Shown: positions 1 through 9,520, counted from the stretch's first letter. The stretch is 61,417 nucleotides of DNA from Betaproteobacteria bacterium (GCA_016194935.1 JACQAO010000006.1:1-61417); one strand, 5' to 3'. The notes: a model not told the origin generated them from the sequence alone. Numbers and translations are program-made.

Positions 1-861
1 CCCAAAGCCGAGCTGGCCGCCAAAGCCGCCGCCGAAATGCCCCCGGCAACCACCACCCCCATGCCGCCGGCACCGGCCGTCCGCACCCCGCCAGGACGCG
101 CGCATCTGGATACATACACCTATATGCGCGCTGCACATCCCACGCGCAAGAAACCTGCGCCGATGGCTGAGGCGCCGATGGCGCCGCCGGTTCACTGGAG
201 CTATGCTGGCGAAGGCGGCCCGGCCAACTGGGCCAAGCTGCGCCCCGATTACGCGACCTGCGGCAGCGGCCAGCGCCAGTCGCCCATCGACATCCGCGAT
301 GGCATTCGCGTCGACCTGGAGCCGATCAAGTTTGACTACAAACCCACGCAATTCCGCATCGTCGACAACGGCCACACCGTGCAGGTGAATGTCGGCGCTG
401 GCAGCACCATCAGCGTCATGGGCCGGCAGTTCGAACTGGTGCAACTGCATTTCCACCGCCCGGCGGAGGAGCGCATCAACGGCAAGGCCTATGACATGGT
501 GGTGCATCTGGTGCACAAGGACCTGGATAACCATCTGGCAGTGATTGCTGTGTTGCTCGAAAGCGGCAGTGAAAATCCGGTCATCCAGACATTCTGGAAT
601 AATCTTCCACTGGAAGTGGGCCAGGACGTGGTACCGAGCGTGGCGGTGAACCTGAACGGCCTGCTGCCGGAAAACCGCAACTACTGGACCTATATGGGAT
701 CGCTGACGACGCCGCCATGTACTGAAGACGTGCTGTGGATGGTGCTCAAACAGCCGGTTCAGGTTTCCCCCGAGCAGATAGCCATCTTCTCCCGCCTCTA
801 CCGCAACAACGCCCGGCCAATACAGCCAGGCAACAATCGGTTGATTAAAGAATCACGCTAA
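1..861 (+). CDS. alpha-class carbonic anhydrase (5' end outside window)
   Basis: Zinc enzyme that interconverts CO2 and bicarbonate. The frame is open to the first base of the window, so the true start, and any signal peptide, lie upstream; the first in-frame ATG is at 37. Numbering from that ATG, an Ala/Pro-rich linker covers about 1-60 and the catalytic domain about 62-274. The three zinc histidines are H138 and H140 (HFH) and H157 (VVHLVH), and the family signature SLTTPPC ends at C228, which can form the usual disulfide with C75. The disulfide and the linker suggest a periplasmic enzyme, which is inference because no signal peptide is visible. A terminator follows directly. Family assignment is secure; the N terminus is unknown. 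Confidence 0.93.
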   Translation, partial: PKAELAAKAAAEMPPATTTPMPPAPAVRTPPGRAHLDTYTYMRAAHPTRKKPAPMAEAPMAPPVHWSYAGEGGPANWAKLRPDYATCGSGQRQSPIDIRDGIRVDLEPIKFDYKPTQFRIVDNGHTVQVNVGAGSTISVMGRQFELVQLHFHRPAEERINGKAYDMVVHLVHKDLDNHLAVIAVLLESGSENPVIQTFWNNLPLEVGQDVVPSVAVNLNGLLPENRNYWTYMGSLTTPPCTEDVLWMVLKQPVQVSPEQIAIFSRLYRNNARPIQPGNNRLIKESR

Positions 862-880
862 ATCAGCAGCTTCAATTCAT

Positions 881-905
881 AAACCGGCGCAAGCCGGTTT
901 TTTTT
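881..905 (+). terminator. rho-independent terminator of the carbonic anhydrase gene
   Basis: An 8-bp perfect stem (AAACCGGC / GCCGGTTT) closes a GCAA tetraloop and runs into an uninterrupted T tract, 20 bases past the stop codon. It insulates the next operon, whose -35 element begins 2 bases further on. Confidence 0.93.
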
Positions 906-906
906 G

Positions 907-968
907 TTGACATCAGCATTTCGAGTCAAATATAGTTAATAACTGACCAGTCAGTTATTAACTATATT
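907..968 (+). promoter_or_regulatory. tetR-RND operon promoter with overlapping palindromic operator
   Basis: TTGACA at 907-912 and TATAGT at 931-936 form a sigma-70-type promoter with an 18-bp spacer. A perfect inverted repeat with 18-bp arms (929-946 and 951-968) and a 4-bp centre CCAG covers the -10 element and all of the short leader, ending 1 base before the tetR ATG. The core ACTGACCAGTCAGT resembles operators of AcrR/TetR-family repressors. This arrangement implies autorepression. No Shine-Dalgarno sequence separates the operator from the start codon. Confidence 0.85.
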
Positions 969-969
969 C

Positions 970-1632
970 ATGCAAGCACCCGATACCCCCCTGACACACC
1001 AGCGCCGCAAGGACGCCCGGCCCGCCGAGCTGACTGCTGCTGCCCTGGCGCTATTCGTCGAGCGTGGCTTTGCCGCCACCCGGCTGGAAGACGTGGCTGC
1101 ACGCGCCGGGGTTTCCAAAGGTACGCTGTATCTTTATTTCGGCAGCAAGGAAGAACTGTTTAAAGCGGTAATCCGCGAAGGCATCGTGCCGGTGATCGAG
1201 ATCGGCGAGGCGTTGCTGGAAACCTACCGCGACGACCCGGAACACCTGCTGCGGGAAATCATCTTCGGCTGGTGGAAAATGATCGGCTCCACGCCGCTGG
1301 GCGGCATCCCCAAGCTGATGATCGCCGAAGCCGCGAATTTCCCCGAGATCGCCCAGTTTCATTATGACGAGGTAATCGTCCGCATCCGCCGCCTGCTCGC
1401 CACCGCCCTTGAACTCGGCCAGGCGAAAGGCGTGTTTCGCCAGGTGGATGTCGTTGCGCAGGTGCAAATTATTCTCTCGCCATTGCTGATGCTGGCGATC
1501 TGGGGGCATTCCTTCGCTTGCTGCGACCGCGCCGGTATCGATCCGCAGCGCTATCTCGAAGCCACGCTCGACCTGATTCTGAACGGCCTGCGCAAACCGC
1601 GGGGAAACGGTGAAAACGGAGACGCTCCATGA
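970..1632 (+). CDS. TetR/AcrR-family repressor of the adjacent RND pump
   Basis: One-component transcriptional repressor. The N-terminal helix-turn-helix domain spans about residues 15-62 and carries the family pattern VAARAGVSKGTLYLYFGSKE; the rest is the helical ligand-binding/dimer domain. Length 220 aa is typical. The start is the ATG directly after the long palindrome and has no visible ribosome-binding site, so initiation may be weak. Its stop overlaps the start of the membrane-fusion gene (ATGA), so the repressor and pump are co-transcribed and probably autoregulated through the operator. The inducing ligand is unknown. Confidence 0.92.
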   Translation: MQAPDTPLTHQRRKDARPAELTAAALALFVERGFAATRLEDVAARAGVSKGTLYLYFGSKEELFKAVIREGIVPVIEIGEALLETYRDDPEHLLREIIFGWWKMIGSTPLGGIPKLMIAEAANFPEIAQFHYDEVIVRIRRLLATALELGQAKGVFRQVDVVAQVQIILSPLLMLAIWGHSFACCDRAGIDPQRYLEATLDLILNGLRKPRGNGENGDAP

Positions 1633-2720
1633 ATAAACTCGCACATACGCTATTTTTCGCCGCTCTCGGCGCCACCCTCGCCGGTTGCGGCAGCCCGCAG
1701 GAACCCGCCGAAGCGCCGCGTCCGGCGCTGGTGATCGAGGTGAAAGCGGATCCGGACGCCAACCGCGTGGTCTATTCCGGCGAAGTCCGGGCGCGGCATG
1801 AGGCCGACCTGGCTTTTCGCATCGCCGGCAAGCTCACCGCCCGGCAGGTGGAAGTCGGCAGCCTGGTGAAAGCCGGCGATGTGCTGGCGCGCATTGACCC
1901 GGCGGATTCGGCGCTGAACGCCGAAGCCGCGCGTTCGCAGCTCGCCGCCAGCAGCACCGAATACACTTACGCCAGCGCCGAACTGGATCGCTACCGCACG
2001 CTGCTGGAGAAAAAATTCATCAGCCAGGCGGTGTACGACAGCAAGCTGAATGCCTTCAAAGCCGCCCAGGCCAAGCATAACCAGGCTCAGGCGCAGGCCG
2101 CCCTGGCCGGTAATCAGGCCGGTTATGCGGTGCTGCGCGCCGACCAGGCGGGGGTAATCACCGCAGTGAATGCCGATCCAGGCCAGGTTGTTGCGGCGGG
2201 GCAGGCGGTGATGAAACTGGCGCGGCTGGATGAAAAAGAAGTCGTGATCGCCGTACCGGAAAGCCGGCTGGCCGAGCTGCGCGCCGCGCAGGACGCGTCG
2301 GTGCGCCTGTGGGCCGCGCCGGAAAAAATCTATCGTGGCAGGATACGCGAGATCGCACCCACCGCCGATACCGCCACCCGCACCTTCGCCGTCAAGGTAA
2401 GCATGCTCGACGCCGATCCTAAAGTCCGCCTGGGAATGACCGCCAACGTGCTGCTGGGCGGAGCCGCGACGCCATCCCTGCTGTTGCCGCTTTCCGCCTT
2501 GACGCAACAGGACGGAAAACCCTCGGTGTGGGTGCTGGAAGGCGCAGACAACAAGGTTGTTGCGCGAGCGGTGCAGATCGGCGCGTACCACGAGAACGGC
2601 GTTTCGGTACTCAGCGGCCTCAAACCCGGCGAACGCATCGTGGCGGCGGGAGTGCATAAATTGCTGCCGGGACAAATCGTGCGTCCGCTGACGTACACCG
2701 CATGGACGCCTCAACCGTGA
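1629..2720 (+). CDS. RND efflux periplasmic adaptor (membrane fusion) lipoprotein
   Basis: HlyD/AcrA-type periplasmic adaptor linking an inner-membrane RND pump to an outer-membrane channel. Residues 1-20 form a lipoprotein signal with lipobox LAGC, so the mature protein should be lipid-anchored at Cys20. It has the expected order: lipoyl-like half (IAGKLTARQVEVGSLVKAGD, around 60), alpha-hairpin (about 95-160), second lipoyl half (ADQAGVITAV) and beta-barrel/membrane-proximal domains. It overlaps tetR by 4 bases and the pump gene by 19 bases, so translation is probably coupled. Confidence 0.93.
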   Translation: MNKLAHTLFFAALGATLAGCGSPQEPAEAPRPALVIEVKADPDANRVVYSGEVRARHEADLAFRIAGKLTARQVEVGSLVKAGDVLARIDPADSALNAEAARSQLAASSTEYTYASAELDRYRTLLEKKFISQAVYDSKLNAFKAAQAKHNQAQAQAALAGNQAGYAVLRADQAGVITAVNADPGQVVAAGQAVMKLARLDEKEVVIAVPESRLAELRAAQDASVRLWAAPEKIYRGRIREIAPTADTATRTFAVKVSMLDADPKVRLGMTANVLLGGAATPSLLLPLSALTQQDGKPSVWVLEGADNKVVARAVQIGAYHENGVSVLSGLKPGERIVAAGVHKLLPGQIVRPLTYTAWTPQP

Positions 2721-5700
2721 GCCGCATCAATCTTTCCGAATGGGCGCTGGCGCACCAGCCCTTTGTGCTGTTTGTGATGCTGGCGCTGGCCATCATCGGC
2801 ATCCAGTCCTATTCGCATCTCGGCCAGTCGGAAGACCCGCCATTCACCTTCAAGGTGATGGTGGTGCGCACCCAGTGGTCAGGCGCGACCGCCGCCGAAA
2901 TGGAGCAGCAGGTCACTGATCGCATCGAGAAAAAACTTCAGGAGACGCCCAACATCGACTTGCTGCGCAGTTATTCGAAGCCCGGCGAATCAATGGTGTT
3001 CGTGCAACTCAAGGACTCGACTCCGCCCGAGGATGTGCAAGGCATCTGGTACCAGGTGCGCAAAAAAGTCGGCGACATCCGCCAGACCCTGCCGGCGGGC
3101 ATCAGCGGGCCTTATTTCAACGACGAGTTCGGCGAAACGCTGGGAAATCTCTATGCCCTCACCGGAGACGGATACAGCTACGCCCAGCTCAGGAAATATG
3201 CGGAAAAGGTGAGGCTCGATCTGTTGCGCGTCAAGGATGTCGCCAAGGTCGAACTGATCGGCGACCAGGACGAAAAAGTTTTCATCGAACTTTCCAACAC
3301 CAAGCTCGCCACGCTCGGCGTCGATTTGCAATCCATCATTACCGCCCTGCAACAGCAGAACCTGATGTTGCCGGCAGGCGCTTTCGAGACTGCCAGCGAC
3401 AAAATCTACCTGCGGCCCAGCGGCGATTTCGATTCGGTGGAAAGCCTGCGCGAGGCTACCATCCGCGCGAATGGGCGATCCTTCAGGCTCGGCGACATTG
3501 CCCATGTCTATCGCGCCTACGCCGACCCGCCGACCAGCAAAATGCGCTACATGACGCATGAAGCCGTCGGCATCGGCGCTTCGATGGCTAAAGGCGGCGA
3601 CATCATCGAGCTGGGGCATAACCTGGAACGCGCCACCGCGCGCATTCAAAGCGAGCTGCCGGTGGGTCTGGAGCTGCATCAGGTCTCCAGCCAGCCCAAG
3701 GCGGTGGAGCGCTCGGTGAGTGAGTTCGTGCGGACGCTGGCTGAAGCAGTGATCATCGTGCTGCTGGTAAGTTTTTTCAGCCTGGGCCTGCGCACCGGCC
3801 TGGTGGTGGCGTTGACCATTCCGCTGGTGCTGGCGGCCACCTTCCTGTGCATGCGCCTGTTCGGCATCGGCCTGCACAAGATCTCGCTGGGCGCACTGGT
3901 GCTGTCGTTGGGCCTGCTGGTGGATGACGCCATCATTGCAGTAGAGATGATGGCGATCAAAATGGAACAGGGCTGGGATCGCGTCAAAGCCGCCAGCTTC
4001 GCCTATACCAGCACGGCGTTCCCGATGCTGACCGGCACCCTGGTAACGGCAGCCGGCTTTCTGCCGATCGCCACCGCGCAATCCACGGTGGGCGAATATA
4101 CCCGCTCGATCTTCCAGGTGACGGTGATTGCCCTGCTGATCTCGTGGGTGGCGGCGGTGATCTTCGTACCCTATCTCGGTTACCGGCTGCTGCCGGATTT
4201 CAAGAAAAAAAATGGCCACACGCACGAGGGCGTCGACGAACAGGCGGTGTACCAAAAACCTTTTTACGTCCGTTTTCGGCGTCTGGTCGTATGGTGCGTA
4301 CGCCACCGCAAGCTGACCATTGCCGCCACCATCATGATTTTCGTGCTGTCGATCTTCGGCTTCGGCCTGGTGCAGCAGCAATTCTTCCCTGATTCGACGC
4401 GGCCGGAATTACTGGTCGACCTGCGTCTCGCCGAAGGTTCTTCGATGGCGGCCACGGCAGCCCAGGTCAAGAAACTGGAAGCCATCCTGGACAAGGAGCA
4501 AGGTATCGAAAATTATGTCGCCTATGTCGGCTCGGGCAGCCCGCGTTTTTATCTTTCGCTCGATCAGCAATTGCCGCAAAACAACTTCGCCCAGTTCGTC
4601 ATCCTGGCCAAGGGTCTGAAGCAGCGCGAAGCGCTGCGCACGCGCCTGATCGCGCTGTTCGACAGCGACTTCACGGAAGTGCGCGCCGCCATCAACCGGC
4701 TCGAAAACGGCCCGCCGGTGGGCTTCCCGGTGCAGTTCCGGGTTTCCGGGCCGGATATCCCGACGCTTCGCGGCATCGCTGCGGAGGTGGCGGATAAGCT
4801 GCGCGCAAATCAGAACCTCAAAAATGTGCAGTTCGACTGGAACGAGCCGTCCAAGGTCATCCACCTCGACATCGACCAGAACAAGGTGCGTTTGCTGGGT
4901 CTCAGCTCGGCGGATATTTCCGCTTTTCTCAACAACGCGCTCAACGGCTACAGCGTGACCTACTACCGGGAGCGCGATCAGTTGATCGAAGTCCTGCTGC
5001 GCGGGTCGCGGGAAGAGCGCGTCCATCTCTCGCAACTGTCCAACCTGGAAGTGCCGACACGCGCCGGCAAGAGCGTGCCGCTGGCGCAGATTGCGCGTAT
5101 TTCCTACGGCTTCGAGGAAGGCGTGATCTGGCGGCGTAACCGCCTGCCGACCATCACCGTGCGCGCCAACGTGTACGGCCATATCCAGGCGCCGGTGATT
5201 ACCGCGCAAGTACTGGCTACGCTGGCGCCGATACGCGCCCAACTGCCGCCCGGCTACCTGCTGGAGACCGGCGGCGCGGCGGAGGAAAGCGCCAAGGGCG
5301 GAGGCTCGGTCGCCGCCGGCGTGCCGCTGTTCATCCTGGCCGTGTTGACGGCGCTGATGCTGCAACTGCATAGCTTCAGCCGCACCTTCCTGGTGGTGTT
5401 AACCGCGCCGCTGGGTTTGATCGGCGTGACCCTGTTCCTGCTGGTCTTCAACGTGCCTTTCGGCTTCGTTGCCATGCTCGGCACCATCGCCCTGTCCGGC
5501 ATGATCATGCGTAACTCGGTGATCCTGGTGGACCAGATCGAGCAGGACGAGGCAGCCGGCAAGAGCAGTTGGACAGCCATCATCGACTCCACCGTGCGGC
5601 GCTTCCGCCCCATCGTGCTGACCGCACTGGCGGCCATACTGGCGATGATACCGCTGACCCGCAGCACCTTCTTCGGGCCGATGGCGGTGGCCATCATGGG

Positions 5701-5800
5701 AGGGTTGGTCGTGGCGACGGTGTTGACACTGCTGTTCCTGCCGGCGCTGTATGCCGCATGGTTCCGGGTGAAAGAAGATGCGGCTGCCCAGGTAGGCTAG
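2702..5800 (+). CDS. RND-family efflux permease
   Basis: Proton-driven inner-membrane pump, 1032 aa, the full length of the HAE/AcrB-like superfamily. One N-terminal membrane helix (about 14-32), a large periplasmic porter/docking region, a central helix bundle with the paired Asp of helix 4 (LLVDDAIIAVEMM, about 400) that relays protons, then a second periplasmic loop and helix bundle (about 865-1020). Most similar in feel to the VexF/CmeB-like single-permease branch; the substrate cannot be told from sequence. The operon lacks its own outer-membrane channel; the TolC homologue 1.1 kb downstream could serve. Confidence 0.93.
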   Translation: MDASTVSRINLSEWALAHQPFVLFVMLALAIIGIQSYSHLGQSEDPPFTFKVMVVRTQWSGATAAEMEQQVTDRIEKKLQETPNIDLLRSYSKPGESMVFVQLKDSTPPEDVQGIWYQVRKKVGDIRQTLPAGISGPYFNDEFGETLGNLYALTGDGYSYAQLRKYAEKVRLDLLRVKDVAKVELIGDQDEKVFIELSNTKLATLGVDLQSIITALQQQNLMLPAGAFETASDKIYLRPSGDFDSVESLREATIRANGRSFRLGDIAHVYRAYADPPTSKMRYMTHEAVGIGASMAKGGDIIELGHNLERATARIQSELPVGLELHQVSSQPKAVERSVSEFVRTLAEAVIIVLLVSFFSLGLRTGLVVALTIPLVLAATFLCMRLFGIGLHKISLGALVLSLGLLVDDAIIAVEMMAIKMEQGWDRVKAASFAYTSTAFPMLTGTLVTAAGFLPIATAQSTVGEYTRSIFQVTVIALLISWVAAVIFVPYLGYRLLPDFKKKNGHTHEGVDEQAVYQKPFYVRFRRLVVWCVRHRKLTIAATIMIFVLSIFGFGLVQQQFFPDSTRPELLVDLRLAEGSSMAATAAQVKKLEAILDKEQGIENYVAYVGSGSPRFYLSLDQQLPQNNFAQFVILAKGLKQREALRTRLIALFDSDFTEVRAAINRLENGPPVGFPVQFRVSGPDIPTLRGIAAEVADKLRANQNLKNVQFDWNEPSKVIHLDIDQNKVRLLGLSSADISAFLNNALNGYSVTYYRERDQLIEVLLRGSREERVHLSQLSNLEVPTRAGKSVPLAQIARISYGFEEGVIWRRNRLPTITVRANVYGHIQAPVITAQVLATLAPIRAQLPPGYLLETGGAAEESAKGGGSVAAGVPLFILAVLTALMLQLHSFSRTFLVVLTAPLGLIGVTLFLLVFNVPFGFVAMLGTIALSGMIMRNSVILVDQIEQDEAAGKSSWTAIIDSTVRRFRPIVLTALAAILAMIPLTRSTFFGPMAVAIMGGLVVATVLTLLFLPALYAAWFRVKEDAAAQVG

Positions 5801-5872
5801 AATATTCCTCGCTTCCGGCACGGCTGTATATCAATGTATACTGATATTCTCTCTGGACTTTGGTGACTTTGC

Positions 5873-6526
5873 ATGAACTTCGAGCAGGCCCGCTACAACA
5901 TGATTGAGCAACAGATCCGCCCCTGGGAAGTCCTCAACGAGGACGTGCTGGATCTGCTGTTCGTGGTCAAGCGCGAGGAGTTCGTGCCGGCGGCGTATCG
6001 TTCGCTGGCCTTCGCGGATGTCGAAATCCCCCTGGGCCATGACGCCTGTATGCTGGCGCCAAAAATTGAAGCCCACGCCCTGCAAGCCCTGCGCGTCAGG
6101 AAAAGCGACAAGGTGCTGGAGATCGGCGCCGGTTCCGGCTACATGGCGGCATTGCTGGCGGCGCATGCGGAACATGTATGGAGCGTCGAGATCGTCCCGC
6201 AACTGGCGGAACAGGCGCGCGCCACCTTGCGGCGCATGGACATCGGCAATGTCACAGTCGAAACCGGGGATGCCGCATCGGGCTGGCCGGCGCACATGCC
6301 GTATGACGTCATCATGGTGTCGGGGAGCCTGCCGGTGCTGCCGCCGCAACTGACCGCGCAGCTTAAAATCGGTGGAAGATTGTTTGCCGTCATCGGCGAG
6401 GCACCCGCCATGCAAGCCCGGCTGATTACCCGCATGACAGAAAGCAGCTATCAGGATATCGCTTTGTTTGAAACAGTGACCACTGCTCTTATTAACGCGC
6501 CACAACCCGCGCGCTTCATCTTCTGA
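5873..6526 (+). CDS. pcm: protein-L-isoaspartate O-methyltransferase
   Basis: SAM-dependent enzyme that starts repair of isoaspartyl residues in aged proteins. It has the Rossmann SAM motif VLEIGAGSGYMAALLA (about 83-98), the acidic post-I motif VWSVEIVP and the conserved substrate loop near residues 45-65. Length 217 aa fits the family. A short intergenic region upstream carries the palindrome ATATCA-N8-TGATAT (about 5829-5848), a possible control site. It begins a pcm-rhodanese-tolC group also seen in other betaproteobacteria. Confidence 0.9.
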   Translation: MNFEQARYNMIEQQIRPWEVLNEDVLDLLFVVKREEFVPAAYRSLAFADVEIPLGHDACMLAPKIEAHALQALRVRKSDKVLEIGAGSGYMAALLAAHAEHVWSVEIVPQLAEQARATLRRMDIGNVTVETGDAASGWPAHMPYDVIMVSGSLPVLPPQLTAQLKIGGRLFAVIGEAPAMQARLITRMTESSYQDIALFETVTTALINAPQPARFIF

Positions 6527-6531
6527 GGCAC

Positions 6532-6864
6532 ATGCAACAGATCAGCGCGCCACAGCTTAACCAATGGCTGAACGAAAGCCTCAGCGGAACCCGCCCCAAG
6601 CCGCAGTTGCTTGATGTACGCGAGCCGTGGGAACTGGATGTGTGCCGGATTGCCGATGCCAGGTCGATGCCGATGCGTAGCGTGCCGGCGCGTTACCTGG
6701 AGCTCGACCGCGACAGCGAAATAGTGGTGATCTGCCACCACGGCGTGCGCAGTTACCAGGTGGCGATGTTTCTGGAGCAGCAGGGATTTACCAAAGTTTT
6801 GAATCTGCATGGCGGCGTTGCGGCCTGGGCGCAACAGGTCGATACCGCCATGCCGACGTATTGA
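6532..6864 (+). CDS. rhodanese-like sulfurtransferase domain protein
   Basis: Single-domain rhodanese, 110 aa, probably cytoplasmic because no signal peptide is visible. The catalytic cysteine sits in the active-site loop VVICHHGVRS (about 68-77), followed by the usual YQVAMFLEQQGF helix and the GGVAAWAQ terminus. Such proteins carry a persulfide on the Cys; the acceptor is not evident. It starts 5 bases after pcm, so the two are one transcription unit, and its stop codon lies inside a 16-bp tandem repeat. Confidence 0.9.
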   Translation: MQQISAPQLNQWLNESLSGTRPKPQLLDVREPWELDVCRIADARSMPMRSVPARYLELDRDSEIVVICHHGVRSYQVAMFLEQQGFTKVLNLHGGVAAWAQQVDTAMPTY

Positions 6865-6886
6865 AGCATTGACGTATTGAAGTATT
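6855..6886 (+). repeat. two-copy 16-bp tandem repeat
   Basis: GACGTATTGAAG(C/T)ATT occurs twice in tandem with one mismatch. The first copy includes the rhodanese stop codon; the second lies in the leader before the tolC-like gene. It looks like a recent slippage duplication. Confidence 0.85.
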
Positions 6887-6904
6887 GAGTGACGGGAGTC
6901 AACC

Positions 6905-8239
6905 ATGAAAAAAATATTGCCGGTTTTGCTTGCCGCATCCATGTGTTTTGGGAGCGCGCAGCAAGCCGCCGCCGCCGACTTGCTGGGGGTGTATCGTGAC
7001 GCCATCGGTTATGACGCACAATTTGCTTCGGCCAAAGCTGCGCTCGATGCCGGCAGGGAGAAACTGCCGCAAGGCCGCGCCGGGCTGATGCCGACGATAG
7101 GCTTTTCCGCCAGCACCACCTGGAACGATTTCAACACCACCACGCGCTCTACCCCGCCGGCAGAATTTCTGCGCAAGTACAACAGCAATGGCTGGACGGT
7201 TAACCTGTCGCAGCCGCTGTTCCGCTGGCAGAACTGGGCCGGCTACAAACAGTCCGAACTGCTGGTGGCGCAGGCTGAAATGCAATACAGCCAGGCCAAG
7301 CAGGATTTGATTGTGCGTGTCGCCCAGGCCTACTTCGACGTGCTGCTGTCCCAGGAGAGCCTGGCCTCGGCGCAAGCGCAGAAAGCGGCGATCAGCGAGC
7401 AGTTGGCCTCGGCAAAACGCAATTTCGAGGTCGGTACCGCCACCATCACCGACACCAATGAGGCGCAGGCGCGCTACGACCTGACCACGGCGCAGGAAAT
7501 TGCCGCCGACAACGACTTACAGGTCAAGCGCCAGACTTTGGCAACCATCATCGGCAGGGAGCCGGGAACGCTGAAGAATCTGCGCCGCGGCTTGCAGATT
7601 GGTCGCCCGCAACCCGACGATATTTTCAAGTGGGTCGAGTCAGCCGAGCAAGGCAGCATCGCCGTGCAACTTAGCCAGGCCGGCCTGGAGATTGCCTCGC
7701 GCGAGATCGACAAGCAACGCGCCGGACATTACCCGACTCTGGACCTGGTTGCCTCGCGTGGCCGGAATACCGCCACCGCCGGCACGTTGACGGCGGGCAG
7801 CGGCGCCGATAGCGACGTTACCACCGTCGGCCTGCAACTCGCCATCCCGATTTTCGCCGGCGGCACGACGGTGTCACGGGACCGCGAAGCCGTCGCGCTG
7901 CGCGAAAAAGCCAGTGCCGACCTTGACAACGCACGCCGCTCCGCCGCACTGGCGGCTCGTCAGGCTTATCTGGGCGTGACTTCAGGCCTGGCCCAGGTCA
8001 AGGCGCTGGAGCAGGCAGTGGTCTCCTCACAGTCGGCACTCGACTCCAACAAGCTCGGCTACGAAGTCGGCGTGCGTATCAACATCGACGTGCTGAATGC
8101 CCAGCAACAGCTCTATTCGACCCGCCGCGATCTCGCCAAGGCGCGTCTCGACACCCTGGCGGCGCAACTGAAACTCAAAGCCGCCGCCGGTACGCTGGGC
8201 GAGGACGACGTCGCCGCAGTGAACGCTTTGCTGGAGTAA
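6905..8239 (+). CDS. TolC-family outer-membrane channel protein
   Basis: Outer-membrane factor, 444 aa, with an N-terminal signal peptide ending at about AAAA|DLLGVYRDA. Two repeats, each giving two beta strands and coiled helices (about 25-215 and 225-430), match the TolC fold: the A-E-A-rich first half, and a second half with LKAAAGTLGEDDV at the end. It is the exit duct for type I secretion or tripartite efflux. No dedicated partner is adjacent; the RND pump at 1.6-5.8 kb is the nearest candidate. It converges with waaA, leaving only 3 bases between stops. Confidence 0.9.
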   Translation: MKKILPVLLAASMCFGSAQQAAAADLLGVYRDAIGYDAQFASAKAALDAGREKLPQGRAGLMPTIGFSASTTWNDFNTTTRSTPPAEFLRKYNSNGWTVNLSQPLFRWQNWAGYKQSELLVAQAEMQYSQAKQDLIVRVAQAYFDVLLSQESLASAQAQKAAISEQLASAKRNFEVGTATITDTNEAQARYDLTTAQEIAADNDLQVKRQTLATIIGREPGTLKNLRRGLQIGRPQPDDIFKWVESAEQGSIAVQLSQAGLEIASREIDKQRAGHYPTLDLVASRGRNTATAGTLTAGSGADSDVTTVGLQLAIPIFAGGTTVSRDREAVALREKASADLDNARRSAALAARQAYLGVTSGLAQVKALEQAVVSSQSALDSNKLGYEVGVRINIDVLNAQQQLYSTRRDLAKARLDTLAAQLKLKAAAGTLGEDDVAAVNALLE

Positions 8240-8242
8240 CAC

Positions 8243-9520
8243 TCAACCCTGCGGCAGAGTGACTCTGGCCAGCACACGTTCCAGCAAAGCCAGGGTACGC
8301 TGGCTGGCGCCGCGATGGCGGGCGGCAAACTCCAGTCCGGCATTGCCCATGCGCCGCCGCAGCCCGGCATCGCGCAGCAATTCTGCCGCAACAATGAACA
8401 GCTCGTCCGCACTCGCCACCTGTCTGGCCGCGCCGCAAGCCCGCGCCGCGCGCGCCGCCTCGGCGAAGTTGTAGGTGGATGGCCCCAGCAGCAACGGCAC
8501 GCCCACGGCGCAAGCCTCGATCAGGTTCTGACTGCCATAGTCGAGCAGGCTGCCGCCGATGAAAGCGACATCACTGGCGGCGTAGTAGGCAAACATTTCC
8601 CCCATGCTGTCGCCGAGCAGCACCTGGGTTTCCGGGGAAATTTCCCGGTCCGCCAAGTCGCTGCGCCGGATAAAACTCAGACCGCGCGCAGCGATCAGAT
8701 CGGCAACTTCGGAGAAGCGTTGCGGGTGACGCGGCACGATGATCAGCAGCAGATTCTCGATGGGTTGCGCGAGCAGGGCGTCAAGCATCAGCGCTTCTTC
8801 GCCGTCGCGGGTCGAGGCCATCAGCAGCACCGGCCGGTGCTTGCATAATCCGCGCAGCCTGGCGCCCAGCGCCAGTTGTTGCGGCGGCGGCGTGATGTCG
8901 AATTTCAGGTTGCCGGTGACGATCACATCTTGCGCCCCCAGCATGGTCAAGCGCTCGGCATCCTCCCCGGTTTGCGCTGCGACCGCCGCCAGTCCGCGCA
9001 GCGCTTGCCGCATCAATTGCGGAAAACGCGCGTAACGTCGCGCCGATTTCTCCGACATGCGCGCATTCGCCAGCAGCAGCGGGATCTCCAGCCGGTGGCA
9101 TCCCGCTATCAGGTTCGGCCACAGCTCGGTTTCCATGATGATGCCAAACGCCGGACGAAAATGTTCCTGGAATCGACGCACCGCCCAAGGGTAGTCATAG
9201 GGCAGGTAGACGCGCTCGACCGTATCGCCGAAAATTTCTTCGCCGGCGTGCCGGCCAGTCGGTGTCATGTGAGTGAATACAACCCGGTATTCCGGCCAGC
9301 GTTGCCGCAGCAGCGTGACCAGCGGCGCCGCAGCGCGCGTCTCGCCGACAGAAACGGCATGCAGCCAGATCACCGGCACTGGCAGTCGCCTGGCATAAAA
9401 GCCAAAGCGCTCACCCCATTGATGCAGATATTCCCGCTGCCGCCGTCCCCGCCATAACAAATGCAGCAGCACCCAGGGCAGCAGCAGCAGCAAACCTAGT
9501 GTGTAAAGCAGCCGCGCCAT
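8243..9520 (-). CDS. waaA: 3-deoxy-D-manno-octulosonic acid (Kdo) transferase
   Basis: Inner-membrane-associated glycosyltransferase that adds Kdo from CMP-Kdo to lipid A precursor. It has an N-terminal membrane helix (about 5-23), the catalytic motif HAVSVGET (about 54-61) and METELWPNLI (about 129-138), then the GT-B C-terminal domain with GGSLLDYGSQNLIEA. Length 425 aa is usual. Its start codon overlaps the waaC stop by one base, so the two LPS core genes form one operon. Confidence 0.95.
   Translation of the reverse strand: MARLLYTLGLLLLLPWVLLHLLWRGRRQREYLHQWGERFGFYARRLPVPVIWLHAVSVGETRAAAPLVTLLRQRWPEYRVVFTHMTPTGRHAGEEIFGDTVERVYLPYDYPWAVRRFQEHFRPAFGIIMETELWPNLIAGCHRLEIPLLLANARMSEKSARRYARFPQLMRQALRGLAAVAAQTGEDAERLTMLGAQDVIVTGNLKFDITPPPQQLALGARLRGLCKHRPVLLMASTRDGEEALMLDALLAQPIENLLLIIVPRHPQRFSEVADLIAARGLSFIRRSDLADREISPETQVLLGDSMGEMFAYYAASDVAFIGGSLLDYGSQNLIEACAVGVPLLLGPSTYNFAEAARAARACGAARQVASADELFIVAAELLRDAGLRRRMGNAGLEFAARHRGASQRTLALLERVLARVTLPQG

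Noticed and set aside
2990-4381. 463-codon minus-strand open frame
   Set aside because: Antisense to the RND permease; composition is shadow-like (His/Gln/Asp/Ala) with no domain.
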